Positions 10,905 through 20,133 of a DNA stretch of 64,000 bases are shown here, one piece after another. Made by a program: the position numbers and the translations under genes. The notes under the pieces were generated by a model. That model ran no database searches. It was not told the origin of the DNA and saw only the letters and a list, made by a program, of their open reading frames with translations. Every line of letters begins with the position of its first letter. Position 1 is the first letter of the stretch. Source of the DNA: Arthrobacter echini (GTDB taxonomy: Bacteria > Actinomycetota > Actinomycetes > Actinomycetales > Micrococcaceae); NCBI RefSeq assembly GCF_008107445.1, contig NZ_VSLD01000001.1, positions 868,001 through 932,000 of the forward strand, in the 5' to 3' direction.

Positions 10905-12959
10905 ATGAAATTCAAGAACATCTTCAAGGGGCCGATCTTCTGGATCGTCCTCGCGGTCGTGGCTCTGCTGCTGGTCCTGCCGACACTCTTCGGATCGGGT
11001 AGCTCCCGCGTGGACACCAATGTGGGGCTCCGTCTCCTCGAAGATGGTCAGGTGGCGCAGGCGAAGATCTACGACGGCGAACAGCGCGTGGATCTGACGC
11101 TGCGCGAGGACTACGAGGATCTGGGCAAGAGCGTCCAGTTCTTCTACAGCACCGCTCGCGCCGAGGGCGTCGTGGACGCCATCAACACCTCCGGGGCGGA
11201 CGGCTTCACCGACCAGCCCGCGGAGAGCAACTGGTTCCTGAGCCTCGCCGGCCTGATCTTTCCCATCCTGATCCTCGGTGTCATCTTCTGGTTCCTGCTC
11301 AGCCGCATGCAGGGCGGCGGCTCGAAGGTCATGCAGTTCGGCAAGTCCAAGGCGAAGCTGATCTCGAAGGATATGCCACAGGTGACCTTCAGCGATGTGG
11401 CCGGATCGGACGAGGCGGTCGAGGAACTCCTCGAGATCAAGGAGTTCCTGCAGGAGCCCGCCAAGTTCCAGGCCCTCGGCGCCAAGATCCCCAAGGGTGT
11501 GCTTCTGTACGGCCCGCCCGGTACGGGCAAGACACTTCTCGCCCGTGCCGTGGCCGGGGAGGCCGGAGTTCCCTTCTACTCCATCTCCGGCTCCGACTTC
11601 GTGGAGATGTTCGTCGGCGTGGGCGCCTCCCGCGTCAGGGATCTTTTCGAGCAGGCCAAGAACAACTCACCGGCCATCATCTTCGTGGATGAGATCGACG
11701 CCGTCGGACGCCACCGCGGCGCGGGGGTGGGCGGTGGCAACGACGAGCGCGAGCAGACACTGAACCAGCTCCTGGTGGAGATGGACGGCTTCGACGCCAC
11801 CACCAACGTGATCCTCATCGCGGCGACCAACCGCCCGGATGTGCTCGACCCGGCGTTGCTGCGCCCCGGGCGGTTCGACCGCCAGATCGGCGTCGAGGCC
11901 CCCGACATGAGGGGCCGCGCCCAGATCCTCTCGGTGCATGCCAAGGGCAAGCCGATGGCGTCCGGTGTGGACCTGAAGGCCGTGGCCAAGAAGACGCCGG
12001 GCTTCACCGGAGCCGATCTCGCGAACGTCCTGAACGAGGGCGCCCTGCTCACGGCGCGTTCCAACGCACAGCTGATCGACGACCGCGCCCTCGACGAGGC
12101 GATCGACCGCGTGATCGCCGGGCCGCAGAAGCGATCCCGCGTGATGAAGGAACTCGAGCGCAAGATCACCGCCTACCACGAGGGCGGCCACGCGCTGGTG
12201 GCGGCGGCGCTGCGCAACACCGACCCGGTGACCAAGGTGACCATCCTGCCGCGCGGACGTGCCCTCGGCTACACCATGGTCATGCCCAGCGACGACAGGT
12301 ACTCCGTGAGCAGGAACGAACTGCTCGACCAGCTCGCCTACGCCATGGGCGGTCGGGTGGCGGAGGAGATCGTGTTCCACGACCCCTCCACGGGTGCCTC
12401 GAACGACATCGAGAAGGCCACGGGCACCGCGCGCAAGATGGTCACGCAGTACGGCATGAGCGAGCGCATCGGCGCGGTGAAGCTGGGGCAGGGAGCGGGC
12501 GAGCCCTTCCTCGGCCGCGACATGGGCAGCGACCGCGACTACTCGGACCAGATAGCCCTCGTGGTGGACGAGGAAGTGCGTCGCCTGATCGACAACGCGC
12601 ACGACGAGGCGTACCAGATCCTCACGGAGAACCGCGACGTCCTCGACCGCCTCGCGCTCGAGCTGCTGGAACGCGAGACCCTCAACCAGGCGGAGATCGC
12701 CGAGGTCTTCTCCGACGTGCGCAAGCGGAGCCTGCGCGAGGTGTGGCTGTCCAAGGGGACCCGCCCCGTGCACTCCCTCCCGCCGGTCACCTCCCGCAAG
12801 GAGCGGGCCGAGGCGCTCGAGAGCGGCCAGCCCGCACCGGGTACAGTGGCGCCACAGGACCAGCTCGCCGCCGCCAACATCCCCGGCGACTTCGACGTGC
12901 ACGACTCGGACCTGCCGTCCACCGGATCGGACAACAGCGCCCAGCGCCCGGACAGCTAG
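10905..12959 (+). CDS. ftsH: ATP-dependent zinc metalloprotease FtsH
   Basis: Membrane-anchored AAA+ protease that extracts and degrades membrane and some cytosolic proteins. Two transmembrane segments (about residues 10-30 and 112-133) flank a small extracytoplasmic domain. The AAA domain has Walker A GPPGTGKT at 203-210, Walker B around IIFVDEID at 258-265, and an arginine-finger region in [11 protein letters not shown]. The zinc site HEGGH is at 425-429. The C-terminal tail is hydrophilic and disordered-looking, as in other actinobacterial FtsH (684 residues). It sits directly upstream of the folate genes, the conserved actinobacterial ftsH-folE order. The 170-bp leader and its hairpin suggest translational control. 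Confidence 0.97.
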   Translation: MKFKNIFKGPIFWIVLAVVALLLVLPTLFGSGSSRVDTNVGLRLLEDGQVAQAKIYDGEQRVDLTLREDYEDLGKSVQFFYSTARAEGVVDAINTSGADGFTDQPAESNWFLSLAGLIFPILILGVIFWFLLSRMQGGGSKVMQFGKSKAKLISKDMPQVTFSDVAGSDEAVEELLEIKEFLQEPAKFQALGAKIPKGVLLYGPPGTGKTLLARAVAGEAGVPFYSISGSDFVEMFVGVGASRVRDLFEQAKNNSPAIIFVDEIDAVGRHRGAGVGGGNDEREQTLNQLLVEMDGFDATTNVILIAATNRPDVLDPALLRPGRFDRQIGVEAPDMRGRAQILSVHAKGKPMASGVDLKAVAKKTPGFTGADLANVLNEGALLTARSNAQLIDDRALDEAIDRVIAGPQKRSRVMKELERKITAYHEGGHALVAAALRNTDPVTKVTILPRGRALGYTMVMPSDDRYSVSRNELLDQLAYAMGGRVAEEIVFHDPSTGASNDIEKATGTARKMVTQYGMSERIGAVKLGQGAGEPFLGRDMGSDRDYSDQIALVVDEEVRRLIDNAHDEAYQILTENRDVLDRLALELLERETLNQAEIAEVFSDVRKRSLREVWLSKGTRPVHSLPPVTSRKERAEALESGQPAPGTVAPQDQLAAANIPGDFDVHDSDLPSTGSDNSAQRPDS

Positions 12960-13011
12960 CGCTCGACCCCAGGGTGGGTGCCCGGCAGCGTTCCATGAAG
13001 GAAGGACACCC

Positions 13012-13629
13012 GTGACAGCGTTCGACGACGACACGATGGATGCAGATCTGCAGGCCGTCGCCCAGCCGGTGGACCAGGCGCGCATCCGCCGGGCGGTCAG
13101 GGAGATCCTCGTTGCCATCGGCGAGGATCCCGACCGCGACGGGCTGCTCGAGACCCCCACACGCGTGGCGAAGGCCTACGCCGAGATCTTCGCCGGCCTC
13201 CACCAGGACGCCGGCGAGGTCCTGGCGACCTCGTTCGATCTGAACCACCAGGAGCTCGTCCTGGTCAAGGACATCCCGTTCTACTCCACCTGCGAGCACC
13301 ATCTCGTGCCCTTCCACGGCACGGCACATCTCGGCTACATCCCGTCGGAGGAGGGTCGCGTCACGGGGCTGAGCAAGCTCGCGCGGCTCGTCGAGGTGTT
13401 CGCCCGGCGCCCGCAGGTCCAGGAACGGCTCACCACGCAGATCGTCGATGCGATGATGGAACATCTCACGCCCAAGGGAGCGATCGTCGTCGTGGAGTGT
13501 GAACACCTGTGCATGTCCATGCGCGGGGTCCGCAAGCCCGGCGCGAAGACCGTCACCTCCGCCGTCCGCGGCCAGATCCGCGACACCGCGACCCGCGCCG
13601 AGGCCATGAGCCTCATCCTCGGAAGATAG
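13012..13629 (+). CDS. folE: GTP cyclohydrolase I
   Basis: First step of folate synthesis: GTP to 7,8-dihydroneopterin triphosphate. Zinc ligands are visible as Cys94 and His97 in [12 protein letters not shown] and Cys167 in [11 protein letters not shown]. The [20 protein letters not shown] block is nearly invariant in the family. The GTG start follows a purine-rich GAAGGA site, and the length of 205 residues is normal. It opens the folE-folP-folB-folK run, 52 bp after ftsH and 12 bp before folP. Confidence 0.96.
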   Translation: MTAFDDDTMDADLQAVAQPVDQARIRRAVREILVAIGEDPDRDGLLETPTRVAKAYAEIFAGLHQDAGEVLATSFDLNHQELVLVKDIPFYSTCEHHLVPFHGTAHLGYIPSEEGRVTGLSKLARLVEVFARRPQVQERLTTQIVDAMMEHLTPKGAIVVVECEHLCMSMRGVRKPGAKTVTSAVRGQIRDTATRAEAMSLILGR

Positions 13630-13641
13630 GACACACCGCAC

Positions 13642-14550
13642 ATGGATTCTCTCGCCGCAGCACCCGGTACCGGGCCGGCGACCTCGCCGCTGCCGGTCAT
13701 CCGGGCTGTCCGTGCCGCCAAGACAGCCGCGGATCTGCCCACGGACCGCGCCCTGGTACTCGGGATCCTCAACGTCACGCCGGACTCCTTCAGCGACGGC
13801 GGCAGCTACGCCACCACCGACGACGCCGTCGCCCACGGCCTGCGCCTGTTCTACGGTGGGGCCGACATCATCGACGTCGGCGGCGAATCGACGCGCCCCC
13901 AGGCCCGGGAGGTGCCGGTCGAGGAGGAGCTGGCGCGTGTGCTGCCCGTGGTCCGGGCCCTCGTGAAGGCCGGTGCGCTCGTCAGCATCGACACCCGGCA
14001 TGCGGAGACGGCGCGCCAGGCCCTCGACGCCGGCGCCGGGATCGTCAACGACGTCTCCGGCGCGGAGTACGACCCGGACATGCCCGCACTCGTGGCCGAG
14101 CGCGGGGTGCCGTACGTGCTGACGCACCGCAGGGGCACTGCAGCGACCATGGACGGCCTGGCCCGGTACGGGGACGTGGTGGCGGAGGTCGCCGCGGAGC
14201 TCACCGCGTTGCGTGACCGGTTCGTCGCGGCCGGGGTCGATCCCGACCGGATCATCCTCGATCCGGGGATCGGCTTCGCGAAGACCGACGAGCACAACTG
14301 GGCCATCCTCAGGAACCTCGACGTCTTCCTGGGTCTGGGGCACCGACTCCTCGTCGGTGCCTCCCGCAAACGCTTCCTCGGCACCCTGCTGACCAGTGCA
14401 GGGAAGACGGCGGCCCCGGCGGAGCGCGACCACGCCTCCCTCGCCGTCGCCACCCTCGCCGCGACCGCCGGCGCATGGGGTGTTCGGGTCCACGATCCCG
14501 CCGCCACACTCGACGCCGTGAAGGTCGCGGCCGCCATGGGACCGCGGTGA
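13642..14550 (+). CDS. folP: Dihydropteroate synthase
   Basis: Condenses 6-hydroxymethyl-dihydropterin pyrophosphate with p-aminobenzoate; this is the sulfonamide target. The N-terminal signature GILNVTPDSFSDGG is at residues 41-54. It is followed by DVGGESTRPQA and by the C-terminal half motifs LDPGIGFAKTDEHN and VGASRKRFLG. Residues 1-35 are a variable leader. Its stop overlaps the GTG start of folB by four bases, so translation is coupled. No unusual residue was noticed at the substrate loops, but drug susceptibility cannot be judged from this. Confidence 0.95.
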   Translation: MDSLAAAPGTGPATSPLPVIRAVRAAKTAADLPTDRALVLGILNVTPDSFSDGGSYATTDDAVAHGLRLFYGGADIIDVGGESTRPQAREVPVEEELARVLPVVRALVKAGALVSIDTRHAETARQALDAGAGIVNDVSGAEYDPDMPALVAERGVPYVLTHRRGTAATMDGLARYGDVVAEVAAELTALRDRFVAAGVDPDRIILDPGIGFAKTDEHNWAILRNLDVFLGLGHRLLVGASRKRFLGTLLTSAGKTAAPAERDHASLAVATLAATAGAWGVRVHDPAATLDAVKVAAAMGPR

Positions 14551-14954
14551 GCGACCGGGCAGCCACCGGCACGCCCGGCTCGCCGTCGGGCAGGCTCGAC
14601 TCGGTGAGCCTGCGGGGCATCACGGCCACGGGCCATCACGGCGTGTTCGCCCACGAGCGCCGCGACGGCCAGCCTTTCGTGGTTGATCTCGTGCTCCACC
14701 TCGACCTGCAGCCCGCCGGCACCAGCGACGACCTCGCGCGGACCGCCCACTACGGCGAGGTGGCCGACCACGTCCATGCCATCATCGGCGGGGAGCCGTT
14801 CGAGCTGATCGAGGCCCTCGCGGAGACCATCGCCACCGCCGTCCTCGGCACGTACCCCGTTGCCGCCGTCGACGTCACCGTGCACAAGCCCCAGGCGCCC
14901 ATCGCGGTCCCGTTCGACGACGTGGCCGTGACCCTGCGCAGGAGCCGGCCATGA
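14547..14954 (+). CDS. folB: Dihydroneopterin aldolase
   Basis: Cleaves 7,8-dihydroneopterin to 6-hydroxymethyl-dihydropterin and glycolaldehyde. The start is the GTG overlapping the folP stop, giving 135 residues; the frame is open further upstream only inside folP. Conserved features are the opening strand DSVSLRGITATGHHGVFAHE, the active-site Glu in GEPFELIEALAETIA and the C-terminal VTVHKPQAPI. Octameric tunnelling-fold family. It overlaps folK by four bases (ATGA). Confidence 0.94.
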   Translation: MSDRAATGTPGSPSGRLDSVSLRGITATGHHGVFAHERRDGQPFVVDLVLHLDLQPAGTSDDLARTAHYGEVADHVHAIIGGEPFELIEALAETIATAVLGTYPVAAVDVTVHKPQAPIAVPFDDVAVTLRRSRP

Positions 14955-15445
14955 GCGGGACCGTGCGGTCCGTGCTGGCCCTGGGCAGCAACCTCGGGGC
15001 CAGCAGGGACACCCTGGTCGGTGCCGTCGCGGAGCTCGCGGACCACCACGAGGTGCGCCTCCACGCCCTCTCACCCGTTGTGCGGACCCGGCCGGTGGGC
15101 GGACCCGAGCAGCCCGACTACCTGAACATGGTTCTCGAGGTGGAGACGTCCCTGGCCCCGCTCGAGCTGCTGGCGCACTGCCAGGGTGTCGAGGAGAAGT
15201 ACCAGCGCACGCGGTCCGTCCGCTGGGGGCCGAGGACGCTCGACGTCGACATCATCACCTACGGTTCCCTGACCTCGGACGACCCGACGCTCACCCTTCC
15301 CCACCCGCGGGCCGCCTCCCGGGCCTTCGTCCTGCAGCCCTGGGCGTGGATGGATCCCGGGGCACGCCTCGACGGGCGCCTGGTCAGTGAACTGGCCGCC
15401 GAGGCCCCCGATCTTCTGGGCCTGGTGCCCTTCGAGGAGGACTAG
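14951..15445 (+). CDS. folK: 6-hydroxymethyl-7,8-dihydropterin pyrophosphokinase
   Basis: Transfers pyrophosphate from ATP to 6-hydroxymethyl-dihydropterin, providing the folP substrate. Signature elements are ALGSNLG near the N-terminus, the PDYLNMVLEVET block and the metal- and ATP-binding RWGPRTLDVDIITYG (about residues 90-104). HPRAASRAFVLQPWA follows. The protein is 164 residues, normal size. It overlaps folB by four bases and is followed after six bases by the DUF3180 gene, so the folate genes and the membrane genes behind them are probably one operon. Confidence 0.95.
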   Translation: MSGTVRSVLALGSNLGASRDTLVGAVAELADHHEVRLHALSPVVRTRPVGGPEQPDYLNMVLEVETSLAPLELLAHCQGVEEKYQRTRSVRWGPRTLDVDIITYGSLTSDDPTLTLPHPRAASRAFVLQPWAWMDPGARLDGRLVSELAAEAPDLLGLVPFEED

Positions 15446-15451
15446 GACGCG

Positions 15452-15937
15452 GTGAGTTCCCTTCGCTTCCGCTGGCTTGCCATCGTGGGACTGGTATCCG
15501 GGCTCCTGGGCTGGCTGGCCAACTGGCTGACCACCCGCAACGGCTACGGCACGCCCACCCTGCCCCTGACCTCCCTCGTCACCACCGCTGTGATCATCGG
15601 CATCACCCTGGTGTTCGGCCGCCGTGTGCTGCGGTGGACGAACGGCCGCCGGGACCGCCCGCTCGATCCGATCCTGGCTACCCGAACGCTCGTCCTGGCG
15701 CAGGCCTGCGCCTATGCCGGGGCAGTGAGCCTGGGCTGGCACGCGGGCATCTTCGTGGACCAGGTGACCCTCCTTGCCGTGCGCTCCAGCACCGCGCCGC
15801 TCTGGGGCTCGGTTGCGCTGATGGTGGGCGGCATGGTCATGATTGTGGTGGGACTGGTCGTCGAGAACTTCTGCAGGCTCCCGCCCGACCACGACGCCAC
15901 AGGAACCGCGGAGCGTGAGGAGGGGGAGTATGCGTAG
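15452..15937 (+). CDS. DUF3180 family membrane protein
   Basis: A 161-residue actinobacterial membrane protein of unknown function. Four hydrophobic segments are visible: about residues 7-25, 38-56, 80-97 and 113-135. The GTG start lies six bases after the folK stop. A DUF3180 gene directly after folK is conserved in Actinobacteria, including mycobacteria. Its stop lies eight bases inside the following PH-domain gene. The conserved position with the folate genes is striking, but no function has been shown and none is inferred here. Confidence 0.8.
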   Translation: MSSLRFRWLAIVGLVSGLLGWLANWLTTRNGYGTPTLPLTSLVTTAVIIGITLVFGRRVLRWTNGRRDRPLDPILATRTLVLAQACAYAGAVSLGWHAGIFVDQVTLLAVRSSTAPLWGSVALMVGGMVMIVVGLVVENFCRLPPDHDATGTAEREEGEYA

Positions 15938-16445
15938 CGAACCGATCGACCCCTCCGGGCTCGAGTGGTCCAGGGTGTCGCCCAAGTACCTGCGGGTCAG
16001 GCTGCTCGGCTGGCTGCTGGGATCGCTGGTCTGGCTCGTCGTCGCGAGCGTACCCCTGGTCCTGCGCCTGACCGGCGTCTGGGAGTCCTTCCCGCCGGAG
16101 TGGGTCGCCTGGGCACTGCCCGCGCTCGTCCTCGTGAGCGCCGTCTGGCGGGGACTGCTGCTCCCGCGCCAGGTCGCGGCCATCGGCTATGCCGAGCGCG
16201 ACGACGACCTCCTGGTACGCCAGGGCGTCTTCTTCCAGCGCACCATGGTGGTGCCGTACGGCCGCATGCAGTACGTGGACATCGCCGTGGGGCCCCTCCA
16301 GCGGGCCTTCGGCATCTGCACGCTCAAGCTCCACACCGCGTCGCCGGCCACGAACGCCCTGATCCCGGGCCTCCCCACCGAGGAGGGTACGAGGTTGCGT
16401 GAGCAGCTGTCGGCGCGGGGAGAATCCAGGCTGGCCGGGCTGTGA
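15930..16445 (+). CDS. Bacterial PH-domain (YdbS-like) membrane protein
   Basis: 171 residues from the ATG that overlaps the end of the DUF3180 gene; the open frame further upstream lies inside that gene. Two transmembrane segments (about residues 25-45 and 55-75) precede a bPH2 domain marked by DDLLVRQGVFFQRTMVVPYGRMQYVD. That is the typical strand-turn pattern of DUF304/YdbS proteins. It overlaps the larger PH-domain gene by four bases. In Bacillus the homologous YdbS and YdbT are also adjacent. The biochemical role is unknown. Confidence 0.85.
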   Translation: MRSEPIDPSGLEWSRVSPKYLRVRLLGWLLGSLVWLVVASVPLVLRLTGVWESFPPEWVAWALPALVLVSAVWRGLLLPRQVAAIGYAERDDDLLVRQGVFFQRTMVVPYGRMQYVDIAVGPLQRAFGICTLKLHTASPATNALIPGLPTEEGTRLREQLSARGESRLAGL

Positions 16446-18151
16446 CGACAGCCCCAGGAACCGGCGGCGAGGACCCGGGTCTCCCGCTGCACGGTGCGGT
16501 CGAGGCGAAGGACCCGGACGCCGGCGTCCCCTGGCAGCGCGTGCACTTCATCTCCCCGCTGGTTCGCGGCTGGATAGCCCTCGTCGCCATCCTCTACTTC
16601 GTCGGCCGCGACTGGTTCGAGGGTCTCTTCGACGCCGGGTCCAGGGCGCGCGGCCCGCTGCCCGAGGGCGTCGGGCTGCTCCTCGCCGGCGGCGTGGTCC
16701 TCGGCGTCGTCCTGCTCATCGCCGCGGGTTTCTTCGTCGCCTGGTACTTCACCCGCTACCAGGTCACCGCCGAGCACGTACGCGTGCACTCCGGTGTGAT
16801 CTTCCGCCAGCAACGGCAGGCGAGGCTGGACAGGGTCCAGGCGATCGACATCGTCCAGCCGCTCCTGGCCCGGATCTTCGGGCTCGCGGAGCTGAAGTTC
16901 GAGGTGGCGGACGCCGGGGAGTCGGCCGTGCGGCTCGCGTTCCTCAAGCTCGACGACGCCACGAGGCTGCGCGCCACCATCCTGGCCAGGGCGGCGGGCG
17001 TTGAGACCGACCCGGAGCACCCGGAGGACATCGTGGAGGCACCCGAGCGCGAGGTCGTGGCACTCCGGCCCGGTCGCGTCATCGGGGCGGCCGTCCTCTC
17101 CGGCGCCACGGTGGTGCTCCTCGTGGCCGCCATCGCCGTGTTCGTGCTCGGCGTCGTCCTCGGGACGGCGATCGTGGCCACGTCCTTCATCCCCATCCTC
17201 ATCGGGGTGGGCGGCGCCTACTGGTCGGCCCTGGGCACGGGCTACAACTTCCGCGCCGCGACCTCGCCCGACGGCATCCGGATGCGCTACGGCCTGCTCG
17301 ACACGCGCGCGCAGACCGTGCCGCCCGGGCGGGTGCAGGCGCTGTCGATCGTGCAGTCGCCGCTATGGCGGCTCAAGGGCTGGTACCGCGTGAGCGTCAA
17401 TGTGGCCGGCTACGGTGCTGCGGCGTCGAGCGAGGGCCAGGCCCGTGCCACCCTGCTACCCGTCGGCACGCGCGAGGAGGTGCTGCAGATCCTCGCCCTG
17501 GTCCTGCCCGATCCCGGGACGGAGCGCCCGGTCGAGCTGTTCTCCGCCGGGATGACGGGTCGGGACGGCTACGAGGGTTTCGTCACCACCCCGCGCAGGG
17601 CTCGCTGGCTCGCACCCCTGGCCTGGCGGCGCAACGGCTTCGCGGTGACCTCCACGGCCCTCCTGATGCGCTCCGGGGTGCTGTGGCGCCAGCTCGTCGT
17701 CGTACCGCACGAACGCACGCAGTCCCTGTCGATCGAGCAGGGGCCGCTGGACCGGCGCTTCCGGGTCTCCACCCTGCAGTTCCAGACCACACCGGGGCCC
17801 GTCAGCCCACGGGTGCACCAGACGGACTCCGACGCCGCCTGGGATCTCTTCCACGGCCAGGCTGCCCGCGCTGCGGAGGCACGACGCCGCAGTGCACCCG
17901 AGCAGTGGATGAAACCCCTCGTCGTGCGGCAGCCGGCAGCGCCCGGAACCGCTCCAATGCCAGCCGGACTCCCGGCGGACGCCGTGCCGACCACGGGCAC
18001 CTTGTCGGCAACGGACACCCTGCCGACCACGGACGCTCTGCCGGCCACGGGTGAGCGGCCGGCGCAGCCGGGCGTGCGCGAGATCATGCCGGAGGTGCCG
18101 AGCTACGTCCCGGCCCCGCCGGTCGGAGGGCCCGCCGATGCCCCCCGGTGA
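16442..18151 (+). CDS. Bacterial PH-domain (YdbT-like) membrane protein
   Basis: 569 residues starting at a GTG that overlaps the previous stop. Hydrophobic pairs near residues 42-62, 76-100 and 210-255 separate three bPH2 repeats. The repeats are recognisable by HVRVHSGVIFRQQRQARLDRV, by RMRYGLLDTRAQTVPPGRVQ, and by LLMRSGVLWRQLVVVPHERT. The tail from about residue 495 is Pro/Thr/Ala-rich with a short degenerate repeat (around DTLPTTDALPATG) and is probably disordered. Works presumably with the YdbS-like partner upstream. Its end overlaps the DUF2520 gene by 14 bases. Confidence 0.85.
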   Translation: MTTAPGTGGEDPGLPLHGAVEAKDPDAGVPWQRVHFISPLVRGWIALVAILYFVGRDWFEGLFDAGSRARGPLPEGVGLLLAGGVVLGVVLLIAAGFFVAWYFTRYQVTAEHVRVHSGVIFRQQRQARLDRVQAIDIVQPLLARIFGLAELKFEVADAGESAVRLAFLKLDDATRLRATILARAAGVETDPEHPEDIVEAPEREVVALRPGRVIGAAVLSGATVVLLVAAIAVFVLGVVLGTAIVATSFIPILIGVGGAYWSALGTGYNFRAATSPDGIRMRYGLLDTRAQTVPPGRVQALSIVQSPLWRLKGWYRVSVNVAGYGAAASSEGQARATLLPVGTREEVLQILALVLPDPGTERPVELFSAGMTGRDGYEGFVTTPRRARWLAPLAWRRNGFAVTSTALLMRSGVLWRQLVVVPHERTQSLSIEQGPLDRRFRVSTLQFQTTPGPVSPRVHQTDSDAAWDLFHGQAARAAEARRRSAPEQWMKPLVVRQPAAPGTAPMPAGLPADAVPTTGTLSATDTLPTTDALPATGERPAQPGVREIMPEVPSYVPAPPVGGPADAPR

Positions 18152-19088
18152 TGCGACCCGGCGTCCCGGACGGCTCGGCGTGGGCATCATCGGGGCGGGC
18201 AGGGTGGGCGCGGTCCTGGGTGCCGCCCTCAGAGCCGCGGGCCACGCCGTCATCGGTGTCTCCGCGGTCTCCGCGGCGAGTCTCGAGCGCGCCGAGAACC
18301 TCCTGCCCGGGGTGCCGGTGCTCGAGCTCCCGGACATCATCGAACGCGCCGAACTAGTGCTCCTGACCGTCCCCGACGACGCCCTGCCGGAGCTGGTGGA
18401 GGGGCTGGCGCGGCTGGGGTCCTGGCAGGCGGGGCAACTCGTGGTGCACACCTCCGGGCGCTACGGCATCGGGGTGCTCGGACCGGCCCGCGCCGCCGGT
18501 GCCATCCCGCTGGCCATCCACCCCGTCATGACCTTCACCGGGATGAGTCTGGATCTCGGTCGTCTCCCCGACAGCATGTTCGGGGTCACCGCGCCGTCCG
18601 CCGTGCTGCCGATCGCCCAGGCGCTGGTGGTCGAGATGGGAGCCGAGCCGGTGGTGATCGAGGAGGAGTCCAGGCCCCTGTACCACGCGGCCCTGGCCCA
18701 CGCCTCGAACCACCTCGTCACCATCGCGGCCCAGTCGGCGCAACTGCTCGCCGATCTCGGCGTGGAACACCCGGACCGCATGCTGGGGCCGCTCATGAAG
18801 GCCTCCCTCGAGAACGCGCTCGCCTCCGGCGAGGGCGCCCTGACCGGTCCGGTGGCGCGGGGCGACGCCGGTACCGTCGTTGCCCACCGTGAGGCCCTCG
18901 ACGGACACGACGCCCCCGATACGCGGCAGGCGTACCTCGGTATGGCGCGGGCCACCGCCGAGCGGGCGCTCGAGCGGGGCGTCCTCTCCCCGGCCCAGGG
19001 CGCATCGATCCTGGCGGCACTGGCCGACCCCCCCGGTACCGGCGGGCCCCGTCATCCCCGGGGCACGCGCCCCGGTCCGCCCTCCTGA
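18138..19088 (+). CDS. Rossmann-fold protein with DUF2520 domain
   Basis: 316 residues from the ATG overlapping the upstream gene. The N-terminal dinucleotide-binding motif is GIIGAGRVGAVLG (glycines 19, 21, 24), a Rossmann fold like that of ketopantoate reductases and beta-hydroxyacid dehydrogenases. The C-terminal DUF2520 half includes HPVMTFTG and LAHASNHLVTIAAQSA. It immediately precedes panC, a linkage also found in mycobacteria. Together with the fold, this suggests a pantothenate-related oxidoreductase role; no enzymatic activity is established. An alternative longer frame exists but would lie within the PH gene. Confidence 0.85.
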   Translation: MPPGDATRRPGRLGVGIIGAGRVGAVLGAALRAAGHAVIGVSAVSAASLERAENLLPGVPVLELPDIIERAELVLLTVPDDALPELVEGLARLGSWQAGQLVVHTSGRYGIGVLGPARAAGAIPLAIHPVMTFTGMSLDLGRLPDSMFGVTAPSAVLPIAQALVVEMGAEPVVIEEESRPLYHAALAHASNHLVTIAAQSAQLLADLGVEHPDRMLGPLMKASLENALASGEGALTGPVARGDAGTVVAHREALDGHDAPDTRQAYLGMARATAERALERGVLSPAQGASILAALADPPGTGGPRHPRGTRPGPPS

Positions 19089-19166
19089 GCCCCGGCCCCC
19101 ACCTTTCCTGCGGCCGCGCCCCCGAGGCGTCGTCCGTGCCCATCGAACGCTCCGAAGGACCCTCCC

Positions 19167-20084
19167 GTGACCGAGACCGGCATCCCCACCCAGGCCACCC
19201 CACTCCTCGTCTCCACCGCCGGCGAGCTCCGCGAGGCCACCTCCGCCCTTCTGGAGGACGTGGGCACGGGGGACAGGAGGGCCTCCCTCGGCCTGGTCCC
19301 CACGATGGGCGGTCTGCACGCGGGCCACGCGGCCCTGGCCGGCACGGCCCGGCGGACCGACGACGTCGTGGTCGCCTCGATCTTCGTGAACCCGCTGCAG
19401 TTCGGCGACCGCGCGGATCTGGAACGCTACCCACGCACGCTCGATGCCGATCTCCGACTGCTCGGGGAGAGCGGCGTGGACGTCGTCTTCGCCCCGACCC
19501 TGGAGGAGATGTATCCCGGAGGTGAACCCCTGGTCCGCGTGAGCGCCGGGACGGTGGGGGAGGTGCTCGAGGGGGCCGCCCGGCCCGGCCATTTCGACGG
19601 CATGCTCACCGTGGTGGCCAAGCTCCTCAATCTCGCGCGGCCCACGACCGCGGACTACCGGGCCTACTTCGGGCAGAAGGACGCCCAGCAGCTGGCCCTG
19701 ATCCGGCGCATGGTGCTCGACCTGAACATCCCCGCAGGTATTGAGGGTGTTCCGATCGTGCGTGACACCGATGGTCTGGCCCTGTCCAGTCGCAACCGGT
19801 TCCTCTCCGTCGCCGAACGCAGGGCCGCCCTCGTGCTGCCCCGGGTGCTGCAGGAGCTGCGCGAGAGGAGCCTGGACGGGCTCCCGCTGGACCTCGCGGC
19901 CGGGCGTGCCCGCATCGGCGCCGCGGACGGCGTGGAGCTGGACTACCTCGACGTCGTCGATCCGCTCTCCTTCGACGCCGTCGTGCACGCAGCAGACGCC
20001 ACCGCCCCGGCGCTCGCCGTCGCCGCGGCACGGGTGGGGGCGGTCCGGCTCATCGACAACATCGCGCTGTCCGGACCGGCATGA
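19167..20084 (+). CDS. panC: Pantothenate synthetase
   Basis: Joins pantoate and beta-alanine with ATP to give pantothenate, the coenzyme A precursor. The adenylate-forming core shows the HIGH-like motif in [13 protein letters not shown] (His51 and His54) and the KMSKS-equivalent [23 protein letters not shown] and [16 protein letters not shown] are further family blocks. It starts at a GTG 78 bp after the DUF2520 gene. 305 residues, normal. No panD or panB is visible in the window. Confidence 0.95.
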   Translation: MTETGIPTQATPLLVSTAGELREATSALLEDVGTGDRRASLGLVPTMGGLHAGHAALAGTARRTDDVVVASIFVNPLQFGDRADLERYPRTLDADLRLLGESGVDVVFAPTLEEMYPGGEPLVRVSAGTVGEVLEGAARPGHFDGMLTVVAKLLNLARPTTADYRAYFGQKDAQQLALIRRMVLDLNIPAGIEGVPIVRDTDGLALSSRNRFLSVAERRAALVLPRVLQELRERSLDGLPLDLAAGRARIGAADGVELDYLDVVDPLSFDAVVHAADATAPALAVAAARVGAVRLIDNIALSGPA

Positions 20085-20133
20085 CGTGCGGTGCGGGCCG
20101 CCCGGCGCGGGCGGGGTCGTAAACTTGTCTTCC

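Noticed and set aside
18028-18056. LPATG-like sortase motif in the tail of the larger bPH2 protein
   Set aside because: No hydrophobic segment or basic tail follows it, and the motif is part of a Pro/Thr repeat in a cytoplasmic-looking tail.
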